Source of the DNA: Geothrix sp. 21YS21S-2
Lineage (GTDB): Bacteria; Acidobacteriota; Holophagae; Holophagales; Holophagaceae
DNA: 64,000 nt
NCBI RefSeq assembly: GCF_030846775.1
Contig: NZ_CP132910.1
Coordinates: 468,001-532,000 of the forward strand
Direction of reading: 5' to 3'
Shown: positions 17,980 to 26,286 of the stretch, piece after piece
How positions within the stretch are numbered: position 1 is the first letter of the stretch
How the letters are laid out: each line of letters starts with the position of its first letter
Made by a program: the position numbers and the translations under genes
Notes under the pieces: model-generated
Databases searched by the model: none
What the model saw: the letters and a program-made list of their open reading frames with translations, nothing else
Told to the model about the DNA's origin: nothing

Positions 17980-20445
17980 ATGAGTAAAGACCTGCGAAAT
18001 GTCGCCTTGCCCCGATTTGGATTACTACTCATTGTAGTGTCCTTTGTCACCTGCACTGGACTGGTGGCCTTTGGGATTCGCGGTCTTGTGTCAAGTCGAA
18101 AGAGCGATGTGATTCTCGCGGAGGTTCGGACACGGAACCTTGCTCAGTCCATCGATCAAAATATTTCGGGAACCATTAAGATCATCGATATCGTCCTCCA
18201 GAGTGTGGTCAATGAAGTTGAGCGGGAGCAGGCCAGCGGAGGCCTGTCCCTGCAGCGGTTAAGGAATTTTACTGAATCCGAGGAGAAGCTGATTCCGGAA
18301 GCAATGCTCATTCGGGTCATCGACGACGATGGTCGCGTATTAGTTGGGAATAGCAGGGTAAAACCTCAGAAGGGCCTTTCTGCATTTTACAACCCCAGGC
18401 GGTTCCAGGACCGGTCTCGGGTTGAGCCCTTCATTTCAAGACCCATTCTGGATCCCCTCACGAACAGATGGGTATTAATCTGTGAGCGGCGCTATGGAAT
18501 CCCCGACAGTAGCTTTGGTGGCGTTGTCGCAATCCCAGTTTCCCTTGACCACTTCCAGAAGCTTCTGCAGGGGTTCGAGGTCGGGGTTGGGGGAACTCTC
18601 ACACTCCGGGACAACGAACTCGGTTTCATGACCCGAAGCCCCATAGTTCTGAAGGGGCAGACCTTAAACATTGGGGAGAAGATTGTCTCTCCTGAATTGA
18701 GAGAATTCGCTCGCTCTGGGACTGCCCAAGCAACCTATTTCACCAGGACTCCGTTCGATCAAACCCTGCGCACCTTCACCGTTCGGAAACTCCAAAACGC
18801 CCCACTAATTGTTCTGGCGGGCCTCGCCGAGGATGACTACCTTTCGCAGTGGAGGCAAGATCGCAATGTCACCATCGTTGTGATGGCTGCCTTTGTCCTG
18901 GCAATCGGAATTACCTTCTTGGTGATTTGGCATTTTTGGCGCAAGCACGAAAGTGCCGTTCTTGCTCTGCATGAGAATGAACGAAGAGCCTCCGGTCTGC
19001 TTGATGCAATCCCCGATCTGATGCTCCACTTGGATCGAACCGGTTCCATTCTGGACTTCAAAGCAGAGGTTGGTAACGATACTGGCTCTATTCCTCGGGA
19101 TCGTTTTGGTGAAAATCTCCTTGAGGATTTGACTAGCGAACAGACGATATTGATCAAAAGCAAGATCACGGAAACCCTCGCTAGCGACTCTCTTCATACC
19201 TTCGATTTCCAGCGAATGGGAAAGGATGGGACCCATTGCCATTTCGAGGCGCGCATGGTTCCTAGTGGTCCCGACGAGGTGATGGCTATAGTCCGGGATA
19301 CCACTGATCGGGTCCAGGCAGAGGAGACCCGGCAGCATCTCCAAGCCAAACTTCATCAGGCGCAAAAAATGGAAAACCTTGGCAACCTTGCAGGTGGTGT
19401 GGCCCATGATATGAATAATGTCTTGGGAGCGATCCTCGCCTTGGCCTCAGCCAACGTAGAGACACAGGAACAGGGAAGTTCGTCCCTTCATGCTTTCCAA
19501 ACCATTATTAGGGCTGCAGAACGGGGTGCGAAAATGGTCAAAGGCCTATTGACCTTTGCACGCCAGACACCCGCAGAAATCAAAGAGGTGAATTTCAACA
19601 CACTTTTGATCGAGGAGGCTCATCTCCTTGAACGAACAACCATGTCGAAGATTCGTATAGAGTTGGACCTTACTCCTGAGATTAGGCCCGTCAGTGGTGA
19701 TGCCAGCGCTTTATCCCACCTACTCATGAACCTATGTGTCAATGCCGTCGATGCCATGAGAGAAGGCGGGACGCTGACCCTTCGGACGCGAGTCTCTAAT
19801 CAGAAATGGATTGAAGTTCTGGTTGAAGATACGGGAACGGGAATGCCCAAAGCTGTATTGGAAAAGGCCCTGGATCCGTTCTTCACGACCAAAGATGTCG
19901 GGAAGGGCACTGGGCTTGGCCTTGCAATGGTTTACCGAACGGTAATGGCGCACAAGGGAATGATCGATATTCAAAGTGAACCCGGGATAGGGACTAAAGT
20001 GAATATTCGTTTTCCATGCTCGGAGGTTGGGGCTAAGGAGGAGAAGTTTGATCCCGAACCGCAATTTACCCCAAAGGTCAAAGCCCTGGAGATACTTCTG
20101 ATTGATGATGATGAGCTTATCCAGAGCAGTATGGTGGAAGTCCTGGATATGTTGGGGCACCACGCAACCACCGTTTCTTGCGGGGAGGATGCACTGGCAA
20201 TGCTTGAAACAGGCTTTCGGCCAGAGGTTGTGATCCTGGACATGAACATGCCAGGTCTAGGTGGACTTGGAACCCTTCCTCGGCTCCGAAAGTTGCTTCC
20301 CGCCGTGCCAGTTTTGCTTTGCACTGGCCGCGCTGATGATACAGCCTTAGACCTAATGATTGCCCATGCAGACGTAACTCTCCTGCCTAAGCCGTTCACA
20401 ACTAAGGAACTTCAAATTCGTCTCGGCCAGGTAATTCAACGCTAG
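17980..20445 (+). CDS. Membrane hybrid sensor histidine kinase with C-terminal receiver
   Basis: From the ATG at 17980 the protein has 821 residues. In order: transmembrane helix (about 10-30), extracellular PDC/dCache sensor (about 40-290), second helix ([13 protein letters not shown]), PAS domain, HisKA phosphoacceptor box GGVAHDMNN with His near 475, HATPase domain ([23 protein letters not shown]) and receiver (LLIDDDEL, phospho-Asp in [10 protein letters not shown] near 752, Lys in LPKPF). It autophosphorylates and passes phosphate to its own receiver. Base composition is clearly lower in GC than flanking core genes, in keeping with the island. No separate output regulator is adjacent. 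Confidence 0.93.
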   Translation: MSKDLRNVALPRFGLLLIVVSFVTCTGLVAFGIRGLVSSRKSDVILAEVRTRNLAQSIDQNISGTIKIIDIVLQSVVNEVEREQASGGLSLQRLRNFTESEEKLIPEAMLIRVIDDDGRVLVGNSRVKPQKGLSAFYNPRRFQDRSRVEPFISRPILDPLTNRWVLICERRYGIPDSSFGGVVAIPVSLDHFQKLLQGFEVGVGGTLTLRDNELGFMTRSPIVLKGQTLNIGEKIVSPELREFARSGTAQATYFTRTPFDQTLRTFTVRKLQNAPLIVLAGLAEDDYLSQWRQDRNVTIVVMAAFVLAIGITFLVIWHFWRKHESAVLALHENERRASGLLDAIPDLMLHLDRTGSILDFKAEVGNDTGSIPRDRFGENLLEDLTSEQTILIKSKITETLASDSLHTFDFQRMGKDGTHCHFEARMVPSGPDEVMAIVRDTTDRVQAEETRQHLQAKLHQAQKMENLGNLAGGVAHDMNNVLGAILALASANVETQEQGSSSLHAFQTIIRAAERGAKMVKGLLTFARQTPAEIKEVNFNTLLIEEAHLLERTTMSKIRIELDLTPEIRPVSGDASALSHLLMNLCVNAVDAMREGGTLTLRTRVSNQKWIEVLVEDTGTGMPKAVLEKALDPFFTTKDVGKGTGLGLAMVYRTVMAHKGMIDIQSEPGIGTKVNIRFPCSEVGAKEEKFDPEPQFTPKVKALEILLIDDDELIQSSMVEVLDMLGHHATTVSCGEDALAMLETGFRPEVVILDMNMPGLGGLGTLPRLRKLLPAVPVLLCTGRADDTALDLMIAHADVTLLPKPFTTKELQIRLGQVIQR

Positions 20446-20769
20446 GGGAAATTGGATCTCAAGGAGGATGGAGAGGCTGTTTTCCCAAGAGCGAAACCGG
20501 GACTTTGGGTGTGCGTTAAGAACAACATTGGCACAGCCTCAAGAGTGCAAAGTGAGACCAACTCTCCTCAAACTCACGCCAGGGAGCGCCGTAGAGGATG
20601 CTGTGGGGGAAAGGCAGGGCAGGGGGCCTGGTGCGCCCGAGAACCGCAGAATGGCCGAGAGACCCGCCAAGACCGTGGGGATATTGGACGGGGGTGCCCA
20701 TGCCTGGACCAAAGCCGGATCCATTGATGTGGCTCACATGGTATCCAATAATTGAGTCGCAGCCGATGC

Positions 20770-21060
20770 TCACCATGGAGCAACTTCGTTTATTATCGCC
20801 GGCTCCAGTTGAAGACGGCGGTGAGGTAGTTCGAATGAAATCGACAGTGAACATCACCTTTCCACCGGGCCAAGTCCCAAACCACCTCCTCTGGTTTTCC
20901 AGGATCTTGGACCACATGGGCGAATCCTGGTCAGCGCTCACCCTGCCCGAGAAGAATCGATTTCTCCGGACTATTATCGACCACGTGGTCGTACACGAAC
21001 CTAAAGGCCGCCTTGATATCGTCTACCGAGATTTCACATTGAGGCTGTCTGTTCCTTTGG
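20770..21060 (+). pseudogene. C-terminal fragment of a large serine recombinase
   Basis: One frame reads SWSALTLPEKNRFLRTIIDH followed by VVVHEPKGRLDIVYRDF, the C-terminal zinc-ribbon/coiled-coil region pattern of large serine recombinases (W-AL-EK-RFLR-I-D-V). The catalytic N-terminal resolvase domain is absent both upstream and in other frames. It is a relic of another mobile element. The surrounding 20446-20769 and 21061-21278 show no gene. Confidence 0.5.
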
Positions 21061-21278
21061 AACTTGGCGGCTGGGCGAAGCGCCTGGGTAACGGCGTCGG
21101 GTTCCGGGGACTGGGCCACCACGACGGCTCCGCTGTGGAGCCTGACGTTGCTGCCCAGGATGGGCAGGAGGTCTCTGCTGAAATCCACCGCGAACTGTTA
21201 CCGCAAACTTTCGCGGATCAGGAATTCTAGGTCTATATTGATCTGCTGTTGCCGCTCGTAACGAACATGGAGGAAGTC

Positions 21279-21860
21279 ATGCCCGAAGGCCCAGAAATTG
21301 AAACCGATCAATTAAGCGAGGCGATTCACGAGGAAATGGAAAAGGAAGGGGGGGCGTTCCTTAAACAGATTGCCCTGAGCACGGCAGTTCTGGCGGCCTT
21401 TGCGGCTGTTGCGGCCTTGAAGGCAGGGTCCACGGTGAACGAGGCACTTGTCTTGAAGACCGAAGCCACCCGGCTGCAAGCCCAGGCTTCGGATCAGTGG
21501 TCCTATTACCAGGCCAAAGGCGTAAAGGCCACGGTCCAGGAAGCCACTCGTGCCACCTGGGAAGTTGCAGGCAAGACGGTTCCCCAGAAGACCCTCGAAC
21601 AAATTTCCAAATACGCTCATGAGCAGGTGGAGATCATGAAAGCGGCCCAGGAAAAGGAAAAGGAACGGGATGAAAAATCCTCAGAAGCAGACGCCCTCCT
21701 GCACCACCACCACCGGTTTGCCAACACCGTAGCACTATTTCAAGTTTCCATAGCCTTGGGAGCTCTCGCGGCCTTGACCCGAAGCCGACCCTTGTGGCGT
21801 GGATCAATCATTCTTGGTTTGTCAGGAATCGGTCTTTTCCTGTTCGCGATCCTAGGTTGA
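21279..21860 (+). CDS. DUF4337 family membrane protein
   Basis: The 193-residue protein begins MPEGPEIETDQLSEAIHEE. It has a first membrane helix (LSTAVLAAFAAVAALKAGST), a central helical part with the family phrase QASDQWSYYQAKG (WxxYQAK motif), a Lys/Glu-rich helix and a C-terminal helix pair (VALFQVSIALGALAALT, GSIILGLSGIGLFLFAIL). DUF4337 proteins are inner-membrane proteins of unknown role. An excellent GGAGGA site precedes the ATG at 21279. It is intact within decayed surroundings. Confidence 0.85.
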   Translation: MPEGPEIETDQLSEAIHEEMEKEGGAFLKQIALSTAVLAAFAAVAALKAGSTVNEALVLKTEATRLQAQASDQWSYYQAKGVKATVQEATRATWEVAGKTVPQKTLEQISKYAHEQVEIMKAAQEKEKERDEKSSEADALLHHHHRFANTVALFQVSIALGALAALTRSRPLWRGSIILGLSGIGLFLFAILG

Positions 21861-22420
21861 ACCCTCAAATTCCTGGCCGGACCGCCACAGGGATCACCTG
21901 ACTTGTCAGGCCGGGAATTCTGCCTCCGAAGGCCAAGGAATTGGGAGAGCCCTTAGCCTTGCCATGGACCTCACTCACAGCACTATCAAGAAGCCTTTGG
22001 CTATCTGAGCCCCCAGAAGGCAATCAGCGCCATCCAAACAACGACCCCCAGGGGACATGGGTCCATGAGGTTCACCGTTCGGAGATCCCAAATCATGTGG
22101 CCTGCAACCACTGGGAATGGAAGTTACAAGGTAGTTCCGGGCAGTCCATTGTTCCCGTTGCCATGAAGCCGTAAATTGAAGCACTTATTTTCGGGGGTGA
22201 ACGCCATGATTGTCCTTGAATTCCGGATTGAAGCGAACTTCCGCGCAGCATGTCACCTGTTGGAACACAATGGCCTCGCCATTGATATGGAGGCCGCCAA
22301 GGATGCCTGGCGCCCCAGTCAAATATGGCTATTTGAAGAGCAAATCACTTGCGAGGCAAAGCGCGTATCGCTCGCACAGGCCCGCTCCCTCGAGAAGATG
22401 GATCGAATCGAGCGAAATGG
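21861..22420. other. Gap without a recognisable gene
   Basis: A few short frames exist, the best being 22206-22454 (MIVLEFRIEANFRAACHLLE), but none shows a family pattern, ribosome site or neighbour logic. It is probably degraded island DNA. Confidence 0.3.
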
Positions 22421-22559
22421 TCATGCTTCCCAATGCTTGGCGATGCCACAGTAGGAATGGATCAGGCGATGATGCACCAGGTGGTGCCGTAAATGCTGAG
22501 CATGGGGAATGCCCAGCCTCGCCCACGAACGCAATTCGATCTGTCGTGCTGGGCTGAAA

Positions 22560-22842
22560 CGGGCATCATTCCTACCCGCAGAGGCCTCTCCTTGGTGACG
22601 CTCTCTTCGCAGGCTTCGGCCCGTTACCGAACCTTCCTGGCAGCATGGGCGGAGCTTTCGGCGAGATTGCCAACATCCCCGACAACCACCGCGAAACCCT
22701 TCCCTGCCTGACCTGCCTTCGTGACCTCGATGAAGGCGTTGTGGCACAGGAGGTTTGTCTGCCTGACGATGGCATCTATCAACCGGGAGGCCTTCGCGAT
22801 GGTGGGAAGGCGTCCTGGATGGCTGCCATGTTCGAGGTACAA
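22560..22842 (-). pseudogene. Fragment of a chemoreceptor signalling domain
   Basis: The minus strand reads ASRLIDAIVRQTNLLCHNAF, then AGQAGKGFAVVVGDVGNLAE. This is the MCP hairpin tip ([33 protein letters not shown]) with many unusual substitutions. The frame breaks on both sides, so only about 60 residues of one receptor remain. Confidence 0.7.
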
Positions 22843-23031
22843 GGTTCCACCTTGGGACTTCTGAACAACGGGGATTTCAATGCTATGGCCAACCGGGCTC
22901 GACCCATGGCAATGGCGACCGGGTTCCCGGAGGAAACCACGGGGAGAGGGAGCAGTGAGAAAAAATGTAACAAAGGATTCACACGCCGTTCCAAGGGAGT
23001 GCCAAGGCTTGGCTCATATTAATCGGGAACT

Positions 23032-23199
23032 ATGCACTTTCTCAGGCCGCTGGAGGCAGCCATGCGCAGCAGCAAGGCTCCAATTGTCTGGTTCTCCCCA
23101 AGGCCGTTGTGCGGAGTGGGAGGCTACGAGTTGATACTGATTGGACTGGGTGCCCTGATCGCATACGCGCTAGGCACAACGATCGACCTGTTGTCCTGA
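23032..23199 (+). CDS. Possible small membrane protein (first of two)
   Basis: A 55-codon frame ends in one hydrophobic helix (GGYELILIGLGALIAYALGT). No strong ribosome site and no known family. It lies 63 bases before a second frame of the same size with one helix, which is the main reason to list it. Confidence 0.25.
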   Translation: MHFLRPLEAAMRSSKAPIVWFSPRPLCGVGGYELILIGLGALIAYALGTTIDLLS

Positions 23200-23262
23200 C
23201 CAAAATCCGTGGAGCCCATCTTGACTCCGGATTCAATGGAATTAATTCTCACAGGAAGCTTG

Positions 23263-23430
23263 ATGAAGACCACTCGTGAATTCATCCTCAAGCAATTCGG
23301 TCGACGCAAGTTGACATTTCGGGACCTGATGCTCTTGGCGATTCTGATTCTCCTGACCGGCGTCATGCTGGCCATCGGGGCGATGGGGCAGAGCGCGATC
23401 GACCCCCAGGGTCACGTGTTCCTTCGTTAG
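23263..23430 (+). CDS. Possible small membrane protein (second of two)
   Basis: From the ATG at 23263 (preceded by AGGAAGC) a 55-residue protein starts MKTTREFILKQFGRRKLTFR and has one transmembrane helix (LMLLAILILLTGVMLAIGA). It is followed by a terminator hairpin. Basic residues before the helix suggest the N-terminus stays inside. Family not recognised. Confidence 0.4.
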   Translation: MKTTREFILKQFGRRKLTFRDLMLLAILILLTGVMLAIGAMGQSAIDPQGHVFLR

Positions 23431-23459
23431 GCACCCTGGAATTGGGACGTGGAACGGAC

Positions 23460-23492
23460 AGAAAAGGGCCAGCTTTCGCCGGCCCCTTTTCT
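23460..23492. terminator. Bidirectional terminator
   Basis: AGAAAAGGGCC pairs with GGCCCCTTTTCT (one bulged C) around a 10-base loop, giving an A-rich left arm and T-rich right arm. It can end both the small membrane gene on the plus strand and the porin on the minus strand. Confidence 0.75.
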
Positions 23493-24755
23493 ATCTTGGT
23501 CATTCAGGTTAGAAGGCCACCTGGAAGGCGGCGATCAGCGTATCCCCGCCCTGCTCGGAGGTCTGGCCCGCCGCGGCGTTGGGCTTGAGGAAGTTCTTGC
23601 TGCGGAGGATGTAATTCAGCTTCAGGTTTGCGGCTTTAACTTTGGCGGGACTGAACGCATAGGTGTAACCGATTGTGGTCTCGGTGAATTTGGGGCTGTA
23701 GTCGGTGGCCGTGGAGATGTAGGGACTGGCAGCCGTGTACCACTGGTCGCCGCTGTTGTAGTTCATCAGGTCGTAGCGTGCCAGAAGCGTATGAGGGCCG
23801 AAGGTGTAACCCGTGGTGACGTAGTAGCCGGCGAACTTCTGATCCAAGTGCTCACGGCCGGCTACGCCCGCCTGAGCGCCCACGCTGGGAGAGCGACGGC
23901 CCAGGAGGCCCGTGATGTATTCGGCCGAGACCTGAAGGCCACCGGACTTGAACGTATAATACGCCCCCATGTTGGTCGTCTTGTCCTTGTTGTCCAGGAC
24001 CAGGGCGTTGGTGGGAACGGCGACGCCCGAGAACGTCTTGCCCAGGAGGGCGCCCTTGTCCGTCTGATCCGTGGAACCTTGGAGGGTGTAGGCGCCGAAG
24101 GCATGGCTGGCGCCCACATTGAAGTCAGCGCGGAGGACGAGGTCCTTTCCCGCGTTGGTGTCCCCGGCCTTGCCCGAAGCCAGGTCGGATACGCCGTTGA
24201 AAGCGCCGGCGGAGAACTTGCCTCCGAAGCCCTTGGCATCGCCGAAGGGCACGGCCAGCACCAGGCCCCGATCGCGCTTGTCTCCGAACACACGACCCAG
24301 TTGGCTGCGTTCCGCGAAGAGCAGTTCGGAGGAGCTGATGTTACCTTCATAAGTCTGAAGCGTCTTGAACTGGCCCACCTTGGCTTGAACACCCATGAAG
24401 CTGTAGGTGATGAAGACATCCTGCAGAACGGTGGGATTGTAGGACGCGTTGCTGTTGGTGGCGTTCGCGGACGTGGTGTTGATCGACGGATCGATCATCA
24501 CCTGGTACTCGACCCCGGGGAGGATCGGCCCCTTGATGCTTAGCTCCGTGCGGCGGAGGTTGAAGCCATTCTCCTTGAATTCGCTGCGAAGGTTGTAGTA
24601 GTTGGCCACGCTGTTCAGGCGGAGGTTGCTGTCCATCATCTGCGTGTACCAGACCTGGACCAGGTGGCCTTTCCCCAAATTGAGAACCAAGTGGAAGGTT
24701 AGTCCTCGGTTAAATTGGGGGCAAAAAGACCGCCAAGCCGCAGGCTTGGTCGGGT

Positions 24756-25745
24756 TCATGATACCTTCTCCGCTGCCTGGGTGGAGGATAGAGCGCCGGA
24801 GGGATCCGACTCGAGCGCCATCCCAGGGGCCTGCACTGCAGGAGCAAGGGGGCCGCGTGCGGTCCTCTTGCTGACCGCGGGTAGGCCCCAAGGCGGTAAA
24901 TCCCGGGGGTCCGGGGGCAGAGCCCCCGACTTGGAAAGCCGGGCAAACTCCCTGGGCGTATAGAATCCGAGGCTGGAATGCGGGTGGCACTCGTTGTATC
25001 GCTTGCTGAAGGCCTTGATGATGACGGCGGCCTCCCGCACGCCGTGGAAGGTTTCCTGGTTAAGGCATTCGTCCCGGAACCTGGCGTTGAAGCTCTCGGC
25101 GTAGCCGTTCTGCCAGGGCTTGCCGGGGTCGATGAGGTGAGTGTCGATGCCCAGGTCCCCGATCCATAATTTCAGGTCGATGGCGATGAACTCTGAGCCG
25201 TTGTCGCTGCGCAAGAACTTGGGTACGCCGCGCTCCTGGAAGACCCGGGCCAGCACGCCACGGACCTGAAGGGAATTGAAGGTGTGCCCAACCTCGATGG
25301 CCAGCGACTCCCGAGTGAACTCGTCTTCCAAGGTCAGGAACTTCAAGGAGACGCCATTGAACGACCAGTCGAAGACGAAGTCGTAGGTCCAGACATGGTT
25401 GATGAACTCGGCCTTCCGAGGAACGCTGTCCCCGGTCCTGATTTTCTTCCGCCTTGGCCGCCGAGAAACCTGAAGGCCGTACTTCTGCCAGATGCGGTTC
25501 ACGGCTTTGATGTTGATGACGACGCCGCTGCGCCGGAGCAGGGCCCAGACGCGGTTCTGCCCGTAGCGAGGGTGTTCGGCGCTCAGGGCCTTGATCAGGT
25601 CAGCCTGGTGGTCCTGGGGCTTGGGCCGGGCTTGGTAGCGCTGCCCAGTCCTTGTGATGCCCAGAAGCACAGCGATCCTGCGCTCCGAAATCCCTTCAGC
25701 CTTCAAGAGCCTTACCCCCTCGCGTTTCTGAGGAGCGCTCACCAT
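24756..25745 (-). CDS. IS3-family transposase OrfB (DDE integrase)
   Basis: The 329-residue OrfB has an N-terminal HTH_21-like region (HPRYGQNRVWALLRR), then the rve integrase core. The catalytic triad is visible as Asp in VWTYDFVFD, Asp in FLRSDNGSEF and Glu in NGYAESFNARFRDECLN, with the D35E spacing of IS3. It is in the -1 frame relative to OrfA and is probably made mostly as the OrfAB fusion by frameshifting. The last 50 residues after TPREFARLSK are extra and Pro-rich. Confidence 0.93.
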   Translation of the reverse strand: MVSAPQKREGVRLLKAEGISERRIAVLLGITRTGQRYQARPKPQDHQADLIKALSAEHPRYGQNRVWALLRRSGVVINIKAVNRIWQKYGLQVSRRPRRKKIRTGDSVPRKAEFINHVWTYDFVFDWSFNGVSLKFLTLEDEFTRESLAIEVGHTFNSLQVRGVLARVFQERGVPKFLRSDNGSEFIAIDLKLWIGDLGIDTHLIDPGKPWQNGYAESFNARFRDECLNQETFHGVREAAVIIKAFSKRYNECHPHSSLGFYTPREFARLSKSGALPPDPRDLPPWGLPAVSKRTARGPLAPAVQAPGMALESDPSGALSSTQAAEKVS

Positions 25746-26008
25746 TTTTTTGCGAGCAGTTCCTTCATGGCGTCGATCTCGACGTCCCGCTGCCCAAGGA
25801 GCCGCAGGAGGCGAGCGTTGTCCTTCTCCAACTGCTTGAGCTTCCGGACGTCCTGCACGGTGTTCCCGGAGAACTTGTTCCGCCACCGGTAGAAGGTCAC
25901 CTCGGAGACGCCGGCCTTTTTGCAAAGCTCGGTGATGGTGTTTTCGCCTCGTTCTGCCTCACGCAGAAGGGCGACGATCTGCTCGTCGGTGAGCTTGGGC
26001 TTGCGCAT
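25739..26008 (-). CDS. IS3-family transposase OrfA
   Basis: The 89-residue OrfA has a HTH_Tnp_1 helix-turn-helix (KLTDEQIVALLREAERGENT, AGVSEVTFYRWRNKF) that binds the element ends, followed by a leucine-zipper-like helix (LEKDNARLLRLLGQRDVEID). It ends LLAKKW. The codons for AKK contain a run of seven A (GCAAAAAAATGG), a fit site for -1 frameshifting into OrfB, which starts six bases before the OrfA stop. Confidence 0.92.
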   Translation of the reverse strand: MRKPKLTDEQIVALLREAERGENTITELCKKAGVSEVTFYRWRNKFSGNTVQDVRKLKQLEKDNARLLRLLGQRDVEIDAMKELLAKKW

Positions 26009-26172
26009 TCAGGGTTCTCCTCGTTCAGGATGAGCCCTAACGTTTCATTTGGTACTCAGATTTGGGGAAAGGCCACAGGCCGCCCACGGTGGGGGTCTGG
26101 GCGGTCAGGGGGACGGATGCGATAAGCAGAGCCAGGGACGCCAGGGAAGTGAGTCTCTTCATTGAATCTCCA

Positions 26173-26189
26173 ATACCGAATGTCGGTAT
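26173..26189. promoter_or_regulatory. Perfect palindrome in the porin leader
   Basis: ATACCGA-ATG-TCGGTAT is a perfect 7-bp inverted repeat lying 11 bases upstream of the porin start codon, just before its GGAG site. It could be a repressor site or an RNA hairpin that controls porin expression. Confidence 0.45.
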
Positions 26190-26286
26190 CGTAAGATTCC
26201 CAGGCCGATGTTAAGACGCTGTGCCTGCTTGGCTCATTCGCCGTTAAGGTTCTCCGGTGCCCTTGCTGTCGCCGTCTCCAGCCGTT

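Larger units (their letters stand above)
24665..26075 (-). mobile_element. Complete IS3-family insertion sequence, 1411 bp
   Basis: Both ends begin TGGCCTTTCCCCAAAT read inward; the 16 outer bases are identical and imperfect pairing continues to about 38 bases (TGAG-ACCAA-TG-AA--TTAG). The ends are TG...CA and are flanked by the 4-bp direct repeat CAGG (24661-24664 and 26076-26079). Inside lie overlapping OrfA and OrfB with a slippery A-run, the standard IS3 layout. The element sits in the signal-peptide junction of a porin gene in the same orientation. Confidence 0.93.
23509..26162 (-). pseudogene. Phosphate-selective porin (OprO/OprP type) split by an IS3 element
   Basis: The 5' part is 26162-26080 and encodes a signal peptide (MKRLTSLASLALLIASVPLTA) ending TPTVGG. 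The 3' part is 24664-23509 and continues LVQVWYTQMMDSNLRLNS to the C-terminal FQVAF, a beta-barrel ending in Phe. Taking out the element and one CAGG copy rejoins both parts in frame into 412 residues. The strands and the phrases FITYSFMGVQAKVGQFK and FAERSQLGRVFGDKRDRG match phosphate-selective porins O and P, which admit phosphate or polyphosphate through the outer membrane. The upstream ribosome site GGAG survives. As it stands the gene cannot make an exported barrel unless the element excises. Confidence 0.9.

Noticed and set aside
23509-24990. Apparent 493-residue protein made of IS sequence plus porin
   Set aside because: It is the porin 3' part fused by chance with IS3 end sequence; it has no signal peptide and the IS boundary at 24665 explains it.
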